From Bacillus sp. 491mf (GTDB taxonomy: Bacteria; Bacillota; Bacilli; Bacillales; Bacillaceae_G): a stretch of 64,000 nucleotides of DNA. The stretch spans positions 62,001 to 126,000 of the forward strand of contig NZ_FOLV01000011.1 of assembly GCF_900112415.1 (NCBI RefSeq), given 5' to 3'. Of this stretch, positions 43,025 to 51,422 are shown one piece after another. Numbering within the stretch: position 1 is the stretch's first letter; every line of letters starts with the position of its first letter. The position numbers and the translations under genes are program-made. The notes beneath the pieces are model-generated. The model saw only the letters and a list, made by a program, of their open reading frames with translations. It was not told the origin of the DNA and made no database searches.

Positions 43025-44350
43025 ATGGCAACCACAAAAGAGGGTGTACATATAAAAGGAACAAAAAAGTCGTTACCGGATGGATGGTCTACCTATGCAT
43101 TTCGATACGCTATTTTTCCCACATCTGAACAAGTAACGAAATTAGAAAAATCGTTTGGGTGTGAACGAAAAGTGTATAACGAATATGTATCTGGTTTGTA
43201 TGAATATTTAGAATCTATGGGTTTTGAAGGTGGATTTATTCATTATAAAATTCCGAATTATACAGCGATTACAACCAGATATGATTACTTAGATAAAAGT
43301 AATGATTCTTTTGTTTATAATGACGCAAAAATGAGATTCCAGGCAGCCATTAAAAAATATAATGAAACCTACGCGAAACAACCTATCCAATATAAAAAGT
43401 CAGTTCGTAAAAAGATGCAAACAATAGGGTATGTTCCTACGTTAAAAGACATAAAAGGTATGCCTAAATTCCATAGTAAAAAACAGGGGAAATTAAGCTA
43501 TACTACCAATCAGACCAACGGAAACATAAAAATCACAAAAGAAAACGGTTCGTATTTTTTATGTATTCCAAAGTTTCAAGAAGGTATTTCTATTCATCTA
43601 CATCGAGAATTACCGATTGATGGAACCATAAAAAAAGCAACAATTAAACGAGAAGGAACAAAATATGTTGTTTCTCTTTCTGTTGATTATTTTTGTCCAA
43701 ATGAAAAACAAGTAGAATTAGTGAATGCTGACGAAGTAATTGGACTAGATTACAGTCAAAGCGAATTGTATGTAGACAGCGAAGGACGAACAGCTCAGTA
43801 CAGTCGGTATAACAAAATCATAGAAAAAAGGCAGCGAAGAATAAATAAATCCTTAGCTCGCAAGAAGAACAATGCAAAAACAGATGAAACAGGAAATATC
43901 GTATATAGTAAAAATTATGAAAAGCAAGTGAAAGAATATCAAAAAGTAACAACAAAAGCAAAAAAACAAAGAAAAGATTTTCTACACAAGAAAAGTAATC
44001 AGATAACCAATGATTATCACGCCATTGTTGTAGAAGATTTGAACTTAAGTAACCTTGCCCAATGTCTGAGTTTAGGGAAAAAGCTGCATGATAATGGATT
44101 TGGTATTTTTCGAACGATGTTACAGTACAAATCTAAGAAAAAAGGCAAACATTACATCATTGCGGATCAGTATTTTGCATCGAGTAAATTATGCAGTGAG
44201 TGTAATCACAAAAAAGATAAGTTGAAATTATCTGAAAGAATCTATACGTGCGATCATTGTGGCACGAAAATCGATAGAGATTACAATGCGGGTCGTAATC
44301 TAAAATATTATGGCATTCGTGTTCTGCGCGAACAAAATCTAATCGCGTAG
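43025..44350 (+). CDS. tnpB: TnpB, RNA-guided RuvC nuclease of an IS605-type element
   Basis: 441 residues from ATG 43025, seven bases after GGAG (an ATG at 43019 is too close). The RuvC-like centre is complete: D242 in GLDYSQSE, E337 in VVEDLNLS, and the last aspartate in DRDYNAGRN (D416 to D419). The zinc finger CSEC...CDHC lies between the second and third acid. The N-terminal part has the helix-turn-helix and beta-barrel wedge region. TnpB proteins cut DNA guided by an RNA made from the element's right end and help it persist. All parts look intact, so it may be active. Confidence 0.9.
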   Translation: MATTKEGVHIKGTKKSLPDGWSTYAFRYAIFPTSEQVTKLEKSFGCERKVYNEYVSGLYEYLESMGFEGGFIHYKIPNYTAITTRYDYLDKSNDSFVYNDAKMRFQAAIKKYNETYAKQPIQYKKSVRKKMQTIGYVPTLKDIKGMPKFHSKKQGKLSYTTNQTNGNIKITKENGSYFLCIPKFQEGISIHLHRELPIDGTIKKATIKREGTKYVVSLSVDYFCPNEKQVELVNADEVIGLDYSQSELYVDSEGRTAQYSRYNKIIEKRQRRINKSLARKKNNAKTDETGNIVYSKNYEKQVKEYQKVTTKAKKQRKDFLHKKSNQITNDYHAIVVEDLNLSNLAQCLSLGKKLHDNGFGIFRTMLQYKSKKKGKHYIIADQYFASSKLCSECNHKKDKLKLSERIYTCDHCGTKIDRDYNAGRNLKYYGIRVLREQNLIA

Positions 44351-44512
44351 TTTGTATCGATTTTATTAGCGGTAGGGACGCCGCGAATTCAAGGCTTTGG
44401 ACATGAGCCGCTAGGCTTATGGATGAATTAGCAATAAAAGAGAAGGTCTTTTGACTTTTGAAGCCCCCACTTCAAACAGATCGTAAGGTCGTTAAGTGGT
44501 GGGTAGTTCACA
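44340..44512 (+). ncRNA. Probable omega RNA (guide scaffold) at the right end of the TnpB element
   Basis: Directly after the tnpB stop lies a conserved-looking structured stretch (GCGGTAGGGACGCCGCG, then GGCTTTGGACATGAGCC) and the terminal hairpin at 44465-44503. TnpB guides are made from this region, and the guide would be the sequence that follows, starting near AAATGATGTTCTTCC in the interrupted gene. The 5' limit is not visible; it may begin within tnpB. Confidence 0.65.
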
Positions 44513-44863
44513 AATGATGTTCTTCCTTTTTTAGAAACATATGAGCAAGAGAATAATTTAATACTGGGTGTGTTACGATCCTCTCAGCTTCCATTATTCA
44601 TGGCAACAGCTATAAAAGAGGAAAAGCTTGTGTTCGTCATGCTTCAAACACATAAGCGACAAGTTATTGTCACAAATTCTGCACCTTTAGAAAAAGATGA
44701 GAATTCTGTATCGGCACTGAGCCAACGTATGTTGGACAATGGATATGAAATGACTTCATTATACACTGATTTAGCCAATCCTACATCGAATAAAATATAT
44801 AAAGAAATTGGTTGTGAATTAATAATGGAGTCGGTTCTATTATTTTTAGAATCCAAACATTAG
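44513..44863 (+). pseudogene. 3' piece of the split GNAT acetyltransferase gene
   Basis: Codes NDVLPFLETYEQENNLILGVL and, at the end, DLANPTSNKIYKEIGCE, the typical close of this GNAT group. The product would be only ~116 residues against ~270-280 in full relatives: the segment between NSAPLEKDE and NSVSALSQ lacks the acetyl-CoA loop (Q/RxxGxG/A), so a second, internal deletion has occurred. Clearly non-functional. Confidence 0.75.
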
Positions 44864-44894
44864 AAAAAACTCGTTAATAACGAGTTTTTTCTAA
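44860..44894 (+). terminator. Intrinsic terminator after the GNAT remnant
   Basis: TTAGAAAAAACTCGTTA and TAACGAGTTTTTTCTAA are perfect inverted arms with one base between them. Confidence 0.88.
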
Positions 44895-45016
44895 TGTTCA
44901 TTAATACGTATAATATAACCATGATTGAAGTTTCACTTTATAAGCGAAACGAAACTGAACGAAATAATTACCCCTACATACAATAAAGTAATGCATTGTT
45001 TTGAGGGGGAATAGAT

Positions 45017-45472
45017 ATGTACTATGTAAATCCTAATTCGTATTATCAATTTTATCGAGTAAATGAAGGCACTAATAAACAAGTATCGCAAGCGATTTTA
45101 GAGGCGATCCAAGGCGAAGCTGCCGCAATTGATTTTTATAGCCGACTCGTAAACGAAGCGCCAAATGCGAAACATAAGAAAGATATTTCACATGCATTAG
45201 AAGATGAAAAAGTTCATTTACAGCAGTTTATACAATTGTTTACAACATTAACGGGGCAACAGCCAACGTATCAAGTAGTACAAACGCAATATTCTTCTTA
45301 TAAAGAGGGATTAGAACGTGCGTATGAAGATGAATTAGAAGCGTATGAAGATTATCGGAATGCCTATTTGCTAACGCAAAACTTAGCAGTTCGAGATGTT
45401 TTTTTTCGAGCGATGACAGATGAAATAGAGCATGCTATACGTTTTGGTTTTTTACGATCTTCCTTATCCTAA
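45017..45472 (+). CDS. Ferritin-like four-helix protein
   Basis: 151 residues. Four helices carry paired acidic and histidine ligands: ILEAIQGEAAAIDFYSRL, DEKVHLQQFIQLF, YEDELEAYEDYRNAY and TDEIEHAIRFGF, the rubrerythrin/ferritin-like diiron arrangement. Similar small proteins (for example YhjR) exist in Bacillus. GAGGGGG precedes the ATG. Role in metal handling or oxidative defence is inference. A terminator follows. Confidence 0.82.
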   Translation: MYYVNPNSYYQFYRVNEGTNKQVSQAILEAIQGEAAAIDFYSRLVNEAPNAKHKKDISHALEDEKVHLQQFIQLFTTLTGQQPTYQVVQTQYSSYKEGLERAYEDELEAYEDYRNAYLLTQNLAVRDVFFRAMTDEIEHAIRFGFLRSSLS

Positions 45473-45501
45473 AACTAGACGAGGTTGTCTAGTTTTTTTA
45501 T
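45473..45501 (+). terminator. Intrinsic terminator
   Basis: AAACTAGAC and GTCTAGTTT arms around six bases, followed by TTTTAT. Confidence 0.9.
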
Positions 45502-45635
45502 GTCAACTATTCGAGGGCAGTAAAATCATTATCTTAAGATTGGACCCACTAATGGAAGTTTTACTTTATCAATGAATGAAGTTGTTGAAAGAGGTAGAAA
45601 TAGAAAAAATAATATTATGAGGAGATGTTATAAGA

Positions 45636-46037
45636 ATGCGAGATCGAGGCGCAGCAATTATTACACAAGAAGGAAAACTAGCTCTTATAAAAAGGATTCG
45701 AGGTAAAGATGTTTAATATGTGTTTCCAGGCGGTGGTATTGAGGAAGGAGAAACCTCAGAAGAAGCAACAGTTAGAGAAGTATATGAGGAACTTGGGATA
45801 CATATACAAATTACGCGACTTGCCAAGAAGGTGAGCTACAATGGGACACAATATTTTTATGAAGCAATCATTGTAGGTGGTACGTTTGGTAATGGAAAGG
45901 GTGAGGAATATATACAAAATGGCAGGGACCGAGGCGAATACATTCCGATATGGGTACCGATAAAGGATGTACTAAACATAAACATTAAACCGTTAGAAGT
46001 CGGGGAGTATGTATATCGTTTATATGGAAATATGTAA
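45636..46037 (+). pseudogene. NUDIX hydrolase gene with an internal stop codon
   Basis: From ATG 45636 (GAGGAGATG upstream) the frame codes MRDRGAAIITQEGKLALIKR and then meets TAA at 45714-45716, one base change from a TAT codon, before continuing YVFPGGGIEEGET. The complete NUDIX box (GGGIEEGETSEEATVREVYEELGI) lies after the stop. The downstream piece alone lacks the first strand of the fold, and the GTG at 45720 has no ribosome site. Likely a recent inactivation; a sequencing error is also possible. Confidence 0.75.
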
Positions 46038-46061
46038 TTTGTGTGAATGTATTAAAAAAGA

Positions 46062-46090
46062 TTGACAGTACCTTCTGATTTCAGTATTGT
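46062..46090 (+). promoter_or_regulatory. Sigma-A promoter of the acetate transporter gene
   Basis: TTGACA at 46062-46067 and TATTGT at 46085-46090 with a 17-bp spacer, 33 bp before the start codon. Confidence 0.65.
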
Positions 46091-46122
46091 ATTCAAGTAT
46101 GTGTTTAAATCAGGAGGGTATT

Positions 46123-46740
46123 ATGGAAAAGCAAACTACACATCATGTGAAAATGACAACAGCAGATCCGTCTGCACTAGGTTTATTTGGACTTGCAATG
46201 GTTACACTTGTTGCGTCCTCACAAAAACTTGGCTTAACAAGTGGTATTTCATTTGTATTGCCATGGGCGATCTTCTTAGGAGGTTTTGCTCAATTATTTG
46301 CTTGCATTAACGATGCAAAGCACAATAATACATTCGGTACAACAGCGTTTGGTGGATTCGCATTATTTTGGTTTGGTGTTGGTACTTCATGGCTAATTCA
46401 GCTTGGCGTATTTGGTGGAAAATTAGCAGCAAGTGTGGATCCAAAACAACTTGGAGTAGCATTTGTTGGTTACTTAATTTTTAGCTTGTTTATGACAATT
46501 GGCGCAATGGAAACACATAAAGTATTATTTACGATTTTTGTACTTATTGATTTCTTATTTATAGGCCTTTCATTTAGTACTTTAGGTGTTATGCCACATG
46601 CAATGCATAAATTAGCAGCAATTTCTGAACTGCTTATTTCACTGCTTTCATTCTACGGATCAGCAGCTGCAGTATTAAATACACATTTCGGAAACATTGT
46701 ATTACCGGTTGGTAAGCCATTCGGTATCTTCAAAAAATAA
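46123..46740 (+). CDS. Acetate uptake transporter of the GPR1/FUN34/YaaH (SatP) family
   Basis: 205 residues from ATG 46123 with AGGAGGG upstream; the longer frame from 46087 has no ribosome site. Six hydrophobic helices. The family motif appears near the start as ADPSALGLFGLAMVTLVAS, and FGTTAFGGFALFW follows. These proteins carry acetate or succinate across the membrane. A long hairpin terminator follows. Confidence 0.88.
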   Translation: MEKQTTHHVKMTTADPSALGLFGLAMVTLVASSQKLGLTSGISFVLPWAIFLGGFAQLFACINDAKHNNTFGTTAFGGFALFWFGVGTSWLIQLGVFGGKLAASVDPKQLGVAFVGYLIFSLFMTIGAMETHKVLFTIFVLIDFLFIGLSFSTLGVMPHAMHKLAAISELLISLLSFYGSAAAVLNTHFGNIVLPVGKPFGIFKK

Positions 46741-46767
46741 AATATAGCAGTATGAATGAAATAGAAA

Positions 46768-46812
46768 AGAGCAGCTACGTATCTGTGAGATACTTAGCTG
46801 CTCTTTGTTTTG
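46768..46812. terminator. Long bidirectional terminator
   Basis: AAAGAGCAGCTA...GATACTTAGCTGCTCTTT forms a stem of about 18 bp; it overlaps the last codons of the convergent glycosidase gene. Confidence 0.82.
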
Positions 46813-47906
46813 TTAGAAGCAACAGCAGATGTTCCTGTAACTTCCGCAAGCTTCGAAGTTTCTGCCGGGTGACCGTCAATTGTAACATCCACTTTTTGAT
46901 CTTTATTAGTAGTTACAACCCAACAGTTTGGAAGATAGCGAGACTTATGAGATAAAGTAGAAGGGATATTTAATATATCTCCTAAGGCATACATAGTTGC
47001 AGAAGAGCCGCCATCCATAGCCATCGCGTTGTCAGCGCCCTTGTCATATAAAAGGTCCTGACAATCTTTTAAAGAAGCGCCAATACTGTGAGGTTGTCTA
47101 CCATCTACGATAAGAAACATAATTGAGCCATCTTTTTTTTGAGCCATGATGCTTCGCGGGCCATATCCCCAGCCACCGTCATTCGTAAGCATTTTTTCAC
47201 CATTTACGATAAGTTGGGGCATAAAACCAGCTGCAGAAACAACATTTTTATTCAACAATTGTTGTGCAGAGTAGTCGCCTGTTATCATTTGCCCATATTT
47301 TGTTAAACCCGTGATAATAGCTGGTGTATTATCATTTTGAGGTGTATGAATAACTTGTCCGTTTTCAATCACAATGCCTAGACCAACTTTACCGCCACCA
47401 TGTCCTGTTTCATCCGAAAACCCACTTGCATTTACCGCAGCAAGTGCATGATTCCGCTTCGCCATCACGTAAATTTTTTCACCAACATCGTTACCTTGTG
47501 TACCTTGCTGTGTTACAAGCTTTACATTAAAAGGATTACTAATTGTCATGAGTTTGCCTTCAAAATAATGATCCGCATACTTTTTTTGAACGGTTTCGAT
47601 TTTCACATGAAGGGGCATATGTTTTTTCGCTTCTAATTGTTGTTTTGTAAGTTTTTGAAGACCACCGGATTGGCTATTTTTCCATTTTGGATTATTAATT
47701 GAATTCGAGATATCCTCCAGTTCTTGTTGTGATAAAAAAGTGAATTTTGCCAAATCACGATGTTGTGAAGTTAGAATACTTTCCGCAGCAATTACACGTA
47801 ATTTATGTCCATACGGAGTACCAAACAAAACACCAGCACCAATTACAATGAAAACAAGTAATAAAATGGAGGATATTTTTATTGCTTTTTTTAGATACTT
47901 TTTCAT
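46794..47906 (-). CDS. Phosphodiester glycosidase (NAGPA-domain) membrane protein
   Basis: 370 residues from the ATG at 47906, behind AGAGGAG on the minus strand; a longer frame adds nine residues without support. An N-terminal membrane segment (ISSILLLVFIVIGAGVLFG) exposes the rest outside. The NAGPA domain covers the second half, with VNASGFSDETGHGGGKVG, GPRSIMAQKKDGSIMFLIVDGRQ and DNAMAMDGGSSATMYALGD. Family members uncap N-acetylglucosamine phosphodiesters, and in bacteria some act on wall or exopolysaccharide. The target here is unknown. Confidence 0.86.
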   Translation of the reverse strand: MKKYLKKAIKISSILLLVFIVIGAGVLFGTPYGHKLRVIAAESILTSQHRDLAKFTFLSQQELEDISNSINNPKWKNSQSGGLQKLTKQQLEAKKHMPLHVKIETVQKKYADHYFEGKLMTISNPFNVKLVTQQGTQGNDVGEKIYVMAKRNHALAAVNASGFSDETGHGGGKVGLGIVIENGQVIHTPQNDNTPAIITGLTKYGQMITGDYSAQQLLNKNVVSAAGFMPQLIVNGEKMLTNDGGWGYGPRSIMAQKKDGSIMFLIVDGRQPHSIGASLKDCQDLLYDKGADNAMAMDGGSSATMYALGDILNIPSTLSHKSRYLPNCWVVTTNKDQKVDVTIDGHPAETSKLAEVTGTSAVASNKTKSS

Positions 47907-47987
47907 TCTGAAAACTCCTCTTATATAATTCAACTTTTATATACCAATTAAAAACCCGACATAAAACCCCTTTTTTTTAGTGAGATG

Positions 47988-48037
47988 AGAGCATCTGGCC
48001 ATGCATAGAAACGGTCAGAGCTAGACAAAGATGTCGA
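47988..48037 (+). repeat. Short dispersed repeat, copy B (inverted relative to copy A)
   Basis: AGAGCATCTGGCCATG at the left and AGCTAGACAAAGATGTCGAA at the right; the reverse complement matches 7043-7090 at both ends. It lies in a 631-bp gap (47907-48537) that holds no gene besides the csp leader signals below. Confidence 0.6.
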
Positions 48038-48408
48038 AAAAACCAAATAGACATATATGGTTTTTGGTGCAATCACTGCTTTTTTATAGCGTAGATTCCT
48101 ATACAATAAGATGGTATGAATAATTTGGCAAGAGAAAAATATGAAGGTGTATTGTTAAATCACAATAAAAACGGTCAGATTCATAATGATAGGAAAAATA
48201 AGTGAATCTCATTTAGAAAGAAATAGACAAAATAGAGGAAAACAATAAAACAAAGTTTGTGATTCGTTCAAGTCATGGGCTATATGAAGTAAAGGGTGTT
48301 AAGGTACACTTTACATAAATTTTAAAAATAAAAATTTGCATTTATGTTAATAAAGGTGTATAGTGAGGTTAAACCATTTTACTTTTAATACCATAGAGAT
48401 TTAAATAA

Positions 48409-48468
48409 GCTGTAACTTCAGAGGGGATAGCAATGTTAAATCTTCTCTTGGTTACAGTTTTTTTATCT
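48409..48468 (+). promoter_or_regulatory. Terminator-like leader hairpin upstream of the cold shock gene
   Basis: CTGTAAC and GTTACAG, extended by AGAGGGGAT and ATCTTCTCT, form a long stem followed by seven T. Inside it, ATG 48433 preceded by AGAGGGGA opens a 16-codon frame that ends 60 bases later. It could be an attenuator in the csp leader or the end of a separate small RNA transcribed from about 48300-48360. Confidence 0.5.
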
Positions 48469-48537
48469 GATGATTATTTGTAAAATGGTAGAAAATGGAC
48501 ATGTACATTAAGGTACATATTTTAGGAGGATTTTTTC

Positions 48538-48738
48538 ATGCAAAACGGTAAAGTAAAATGGTTTAACGCTGACAAAGGTTTCGGTTTCATCGAAGTTGAA
48601 GGTGGAGAAGACGTATTTGTTCACTTCTCAGCTATCCAAGGCGACGGCTTCAAAACTTTAGAAGAAGGTCAAGAAGTTACTTTCGAAGTTGAACAAGGTA
48701 ACCGTGGACCACAAGCTACTAACGTAACAAAAAAATAA
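48538..48738 (+). CDS. csp: Cold shock protein (CspA family)
   Basis: 66 residues, complete. The RNA-binding motifs RNP1 (KGFGFIEV) and RNP2 (VFVHFSAI) are intact. A single-stranded nucleic acid chaperone that melts RNA structure in the cold and in growth. TTAGGAGG is a strong ribosome site, and codon use is strongly biased (GGT, CGT, AAC), typical of high expression. Bacillus cereus has several csp paralogues; I cannot say which this is. A terminator follows. Confidence 0.95.
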   Translation: MQNGKVKWFNADKGFGFIEVEGGEDVFVHFSAIQGDGFKTLEEGQEVTFEVEQGNRGPQATNVTKK

Positions 48739-48746
48739 TTGAAGTG

Positions 48747-48775
48747 AAAGAGAAGGGAACTCCCTTCTCTTTTTT
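48747..48775 (+). terminator. Intrinsic terminator after csp
   Basis: AGAGAAGGGA and TCCCTTCTCT form a perfect 10-bp stem followed by TTTTTT. Confidence 0.9.
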
Positions 48776-48859
48776 AATACCTTAAATATGAGTAATTGTT
48801 AATACATATTGGAAATAAGGGATATACTGTTAAGAAGTGATAAGGAAGAGGTATGTGGT

Positions 48860-49708
48860 ATGTATGAACCAAAATATTATATTGTATTTGATATTGAGCG
48901 GAATTTTAGACCTTATCAATCAGATGCTCCGACGGAAATAGTTGATATCGGAGCCGTCAAGATTGAAGCAAGTACAATGAGCATCATCGAAGTTTTTTCG
49001 TCATTAGTGAAACCAACGGCATCCCTATCTCGTCATACAACAAAATTAACAGGAATTACAAAACAAGATGTAAAAGGTGCAGAAAAATTCCCGAAAGTAA
49101 TTGAGCGCTTTCGTAAGTTTTTGGAAGAAGATTACATGTTTGTAACGTGGGGAAAAGAGGATTATGGATTTCTAACAGAAGATTGTGCACGATATAATGT
49201 GAAATGTCCTAATCTTGAGAAAGAAAGAAGATTTGATTTACAGAGATTTGTATTTCATGCATATAAAGAATTATTTGTAAATCCACCTAGTTTGAAACTT
49301 GCAGTAGCACAATTGGCTTTAGAATGGGAAGGAAAACAACATCGCGCCTTTGACGATGCCAAGAACACGGCAAATATTTTTCTTACAGCAGTTAAACAAA
49401 AAGACATTCGTAAACGTTATAAGAGAAATGTGGAGCTAGTCCTTGTGAAAAGTGGCTCTTTGACTGATAAGGGTAGAAAGAAAATGAAGAGATGGGTATT
49501 TAAAGAGGTAAAGAGAAGTGGACATTGCCGCTTGACATGGAATACATTCATGAAGAGTAAGACATGGGAGAATGTGTTAGAACAATATCATTTTGATAAT
49601 CCGACCTTACGTCTGTTGCAAAATTATTTTCATACTGCTTTAAAGAAAGCTAAACAGCAACTTCAAGTATTAGCAGCAATGAATAACCAAGAAAATAAAA
49701 CAAAATAG
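48860..49708 (+). CDS. DEDDh 3'-5' exonuclease (KapD/ERI1-like)
   Basis: 282 residues from ATG 48860 behind AAGGAAGAGG. The exonuclease fold is complete: first motif YIVFDIERN with D and E, a middle acid in VTWGKEDYGF, and the last motif HRAFDDAKNT with histidine and aspartate. The first ~190 residues resemble B. subtilis KapD (inhibitor of the KinA sporulation path). About 90 additional basic residues at the C-terminus (RKKMKRWVFKEVKRSGHCRLTW) are unusual and may bind RNA. Cytoplasmic. Confidence 0.82.
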   Translation: MYEPKYYIVFDIERNFRPYQSDAPTEIVDIGAVKIEASTMSIIEVFSSLVKPTASLSRHTTKLTGITKQDVKGAEKFPKVIERFRKFLEEDYMFVTWGKEDYGFLTEDCARYNVKCPNLEKERRFDLQRFVFHAYKELFVNPPSLKLAVAQLALEWEGKQHRAFDDAKNTANIFLTAVKQKDIRKRYKRNVELVLVKSGSLTDKGRKKMKRWVFKEVKRSGHCRLTWNTFMKSKTWENVLEQYHFDNPTLRLLQNYFHTALKKAKQQLQVLAAMNNQENKTK

Positions 49709-49709
49709 A

Positions 49710-50135
49710 TGCGATAAGAAAAGCGAATGTTTCGAGATGAAGTTTTCCTTTCTGTTTGTGCACGTGTTTTTGGTACGTATAAAGTTGATTTTCATTCATG
49801 ATTTCAATATGTACTTGTAATGTGTAGAGAACTTCTTGTTATTGAGTAGCTGTATACACTTGGCGAATATAGAGTTTGTTGTATTGTAGAGATTTTTTGC
49901 GTTTTGACATATTTCTAGGAAGTAAGGGTATAATTTATCACCTCTTTTGATCTCAATTTGATAGGCTGCATATTCTTTCTTCATCATTTTCACCTCCTTC
50001 TTTCCTTTATGATACTACAAAATACTAAAAAGAACATACATTCGCCTAGGTGCGAAAATACTTTTACGAATGTGATGGCAATTCATCCCCACCTTAAACT
50101 GGGCTATGCCCTGCGTGTTTTAAAGGTGGTTTTTT
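49710..50135 (-). mobile_element. Decayed IS605-type element with a tnpB start
   Basis: On the minus strand, from 49993 down, the frame codes MKKEYAAYQIEIKRGDKLYP and CQNAKNLYNTTN, the start of a TnpB of another subgroup. A one-base deletion after NTTN moves the reading frame; IRQVYTATQ continues in the next frame and the rest is lost at about 49710. The left-end hairpin (CCCCACCTTAAA and TTTAAAGGTGG) survives near 50088-50130. Inactive. Confidence 0.72.
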
Positions 50136-50171
50136 CTTATTCATTTTTCAATAAATATCAACGAATCCCCG

Positions 50172-50226
50172 TTTATCCTGCTATACGTGAGCAGTAAGAT
50201 CCCCACTGATGGAAGTTTCACTTTAT
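50172..50226 (-). repeat. Mini bcr1 derivative (55 bp)
   Basis: Runs from TTTATCCTGC to GTTTCACTTTAT with CCCCACTGATGG inside. Its reverse complement aligns with the 53-bp copy at 29414 along the whole length, and both have ATAAA/TTTAT ends. The remaining stretch 50227-50557 is AT-rich and empty. Confidence 0.7.
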
Positions 50227-50584
50227 TGAACGTAGCAAATAACCACTGAAAATGATTTAGTCAATAAGTGAATGGAATGAAAACGACGAAACCTTTCTAT
50301 GAATATTCCAATACTAGAAAGAATGAATAGAATGATTTTTTTCTATTTTACGTTTGATAAAACACTATTACCTAGTTTAATTATAAGAATATAATAAAAA
50401 TAGTTAATAGTACCCCGCTTGTTAAAACAGAGGCATTCCATCACGTATCAACTACTAATCATTTTTCAATTGAATTAAATTATAAAAATATATATTAATC
50501 TAGGGTACATTTGCGAGTGAAGAATCATAGAATATGAGATGAAGGGATTACAAAAATATGAAATCTAGATTAAGGAGAAATGAA

Positions 50585-51133
50585 ATGAAATCATACTTTA
50601 ATACAAGAAGAGTAAGTAGAGGAGATATAGAAAAATATAAGCTCATTGGAGATGGGAAGGATGGGGAAGTATATCAAATATCCCATAATAAATGTGTGAA
50701 AGTATTTTTTCTAGAAAAAACGCAAAAACAAGAGTTGGAAGCTCTTAAAGTTGGACAATCATCACCTATTATTCCACGACTGTATGAATATGGAGACAAT
50801 TATATTGTTATGGAGTATGTACAGGGAATATCACTTGCACGTCATTTGAAAAGAGAAAAAAAATTTACAGAAGAATTAACTGGAAAAATAATACTAATGT
50901 TGGGCGAATTGAAAAAATTAGGATTTACTAGATGGGATACGGAAGTGAGACACGTTTTAATAAATGAAGAAGGACAGCTAAAAGTCATTGATCATAAAAG
51001 AGCCTTTACTTCAAATAGTAAAGTGCCTACTAAGTTATTAAAAGGATTTCAAAAATTTGGGCTGGATCAGGAATTTTTAAGAGGTGTGAAGAAAGCACAT
51101 CCTTCCGTATACAATTCATGGATGAAGTACTAA
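50585..51133 (+). CDS. Small protein kinase-like protein (YrzF type) with altered motifs
   Basis: 182 residues from ATG 50585, seven bases after AGGAG; a further ATG at 50558 is possible. It has a glycine loop (IGDGKDGEVYQI), a lysine in CVKVFF, hinge YIVMEYVQGISLARHL and a catalytic region, but where kinases have HRD it reads TRWDTEVRHVLIN, and DFG is replaced by DHKRAF. The same style occurs in small Bacillus proteins such as YrzF. It lies before the deacetylase operon, but a 289-bp gap separates them. Activity uncertain. Confidence 0.72.
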   Translation: MKSYFNTRRVSRGDIEKYKLIGDGKDGEVYQISHNKCVKVFFLEKTQKQELEALKVGQSSPIIPRLYEYGDNYIVMEYVQGISLARHLKREKKFTEELTGKIILMLGELKKLGFTRWDTEVRHVLINEEGQLKVIDHKRAFTSNSKVPTKLLKGFQKFGLDQEFLRGVKKAHPSVYNSWMKY

Positions 51134-51422
51134 TAAAAAACGAATTGTCAGGGGGTTATCACTTTAATATGAAAGCCATTTCTGGTTTTTGATTCTTGCT
51201 TTTCTAAAATATACGGCCGATACCTGTTTGTGTATAGCTAATTGCTAAGATATTCACATTGGTGATAAAAGGTGCTCTTTATCTCATAGGGAGAAATACA
51301 CATGTATTTATATAGCTGAACCATTGGTTATTAGTAATAAATAAAAACAAGTTTTCCGCTAATGACAGTTTCTTTTTGTGGTACTAATCATAAATTAGGT
51401 AGTACAAGGAGTGAAAATACTA

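Larger units (their letters stand above)
42870..44512 (+). mobile_element. IS605-family element carrying only tnpB
   Basis: About 1643 bp. The limits are inferred from restoring the split acetyltransferase frame and may be off by a few bases. The left part contains the hairpin GTAGGCG...CGCCTAC near 42922-42952, and the right end has the subterminal hairpin CCCCCACTT/AAGTGGTGGG at 44465-44503. No target duplication is needed, as expected of this family. No tnpA transposase is present, so it depends on one elsewhere. Confidence 0.8.
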
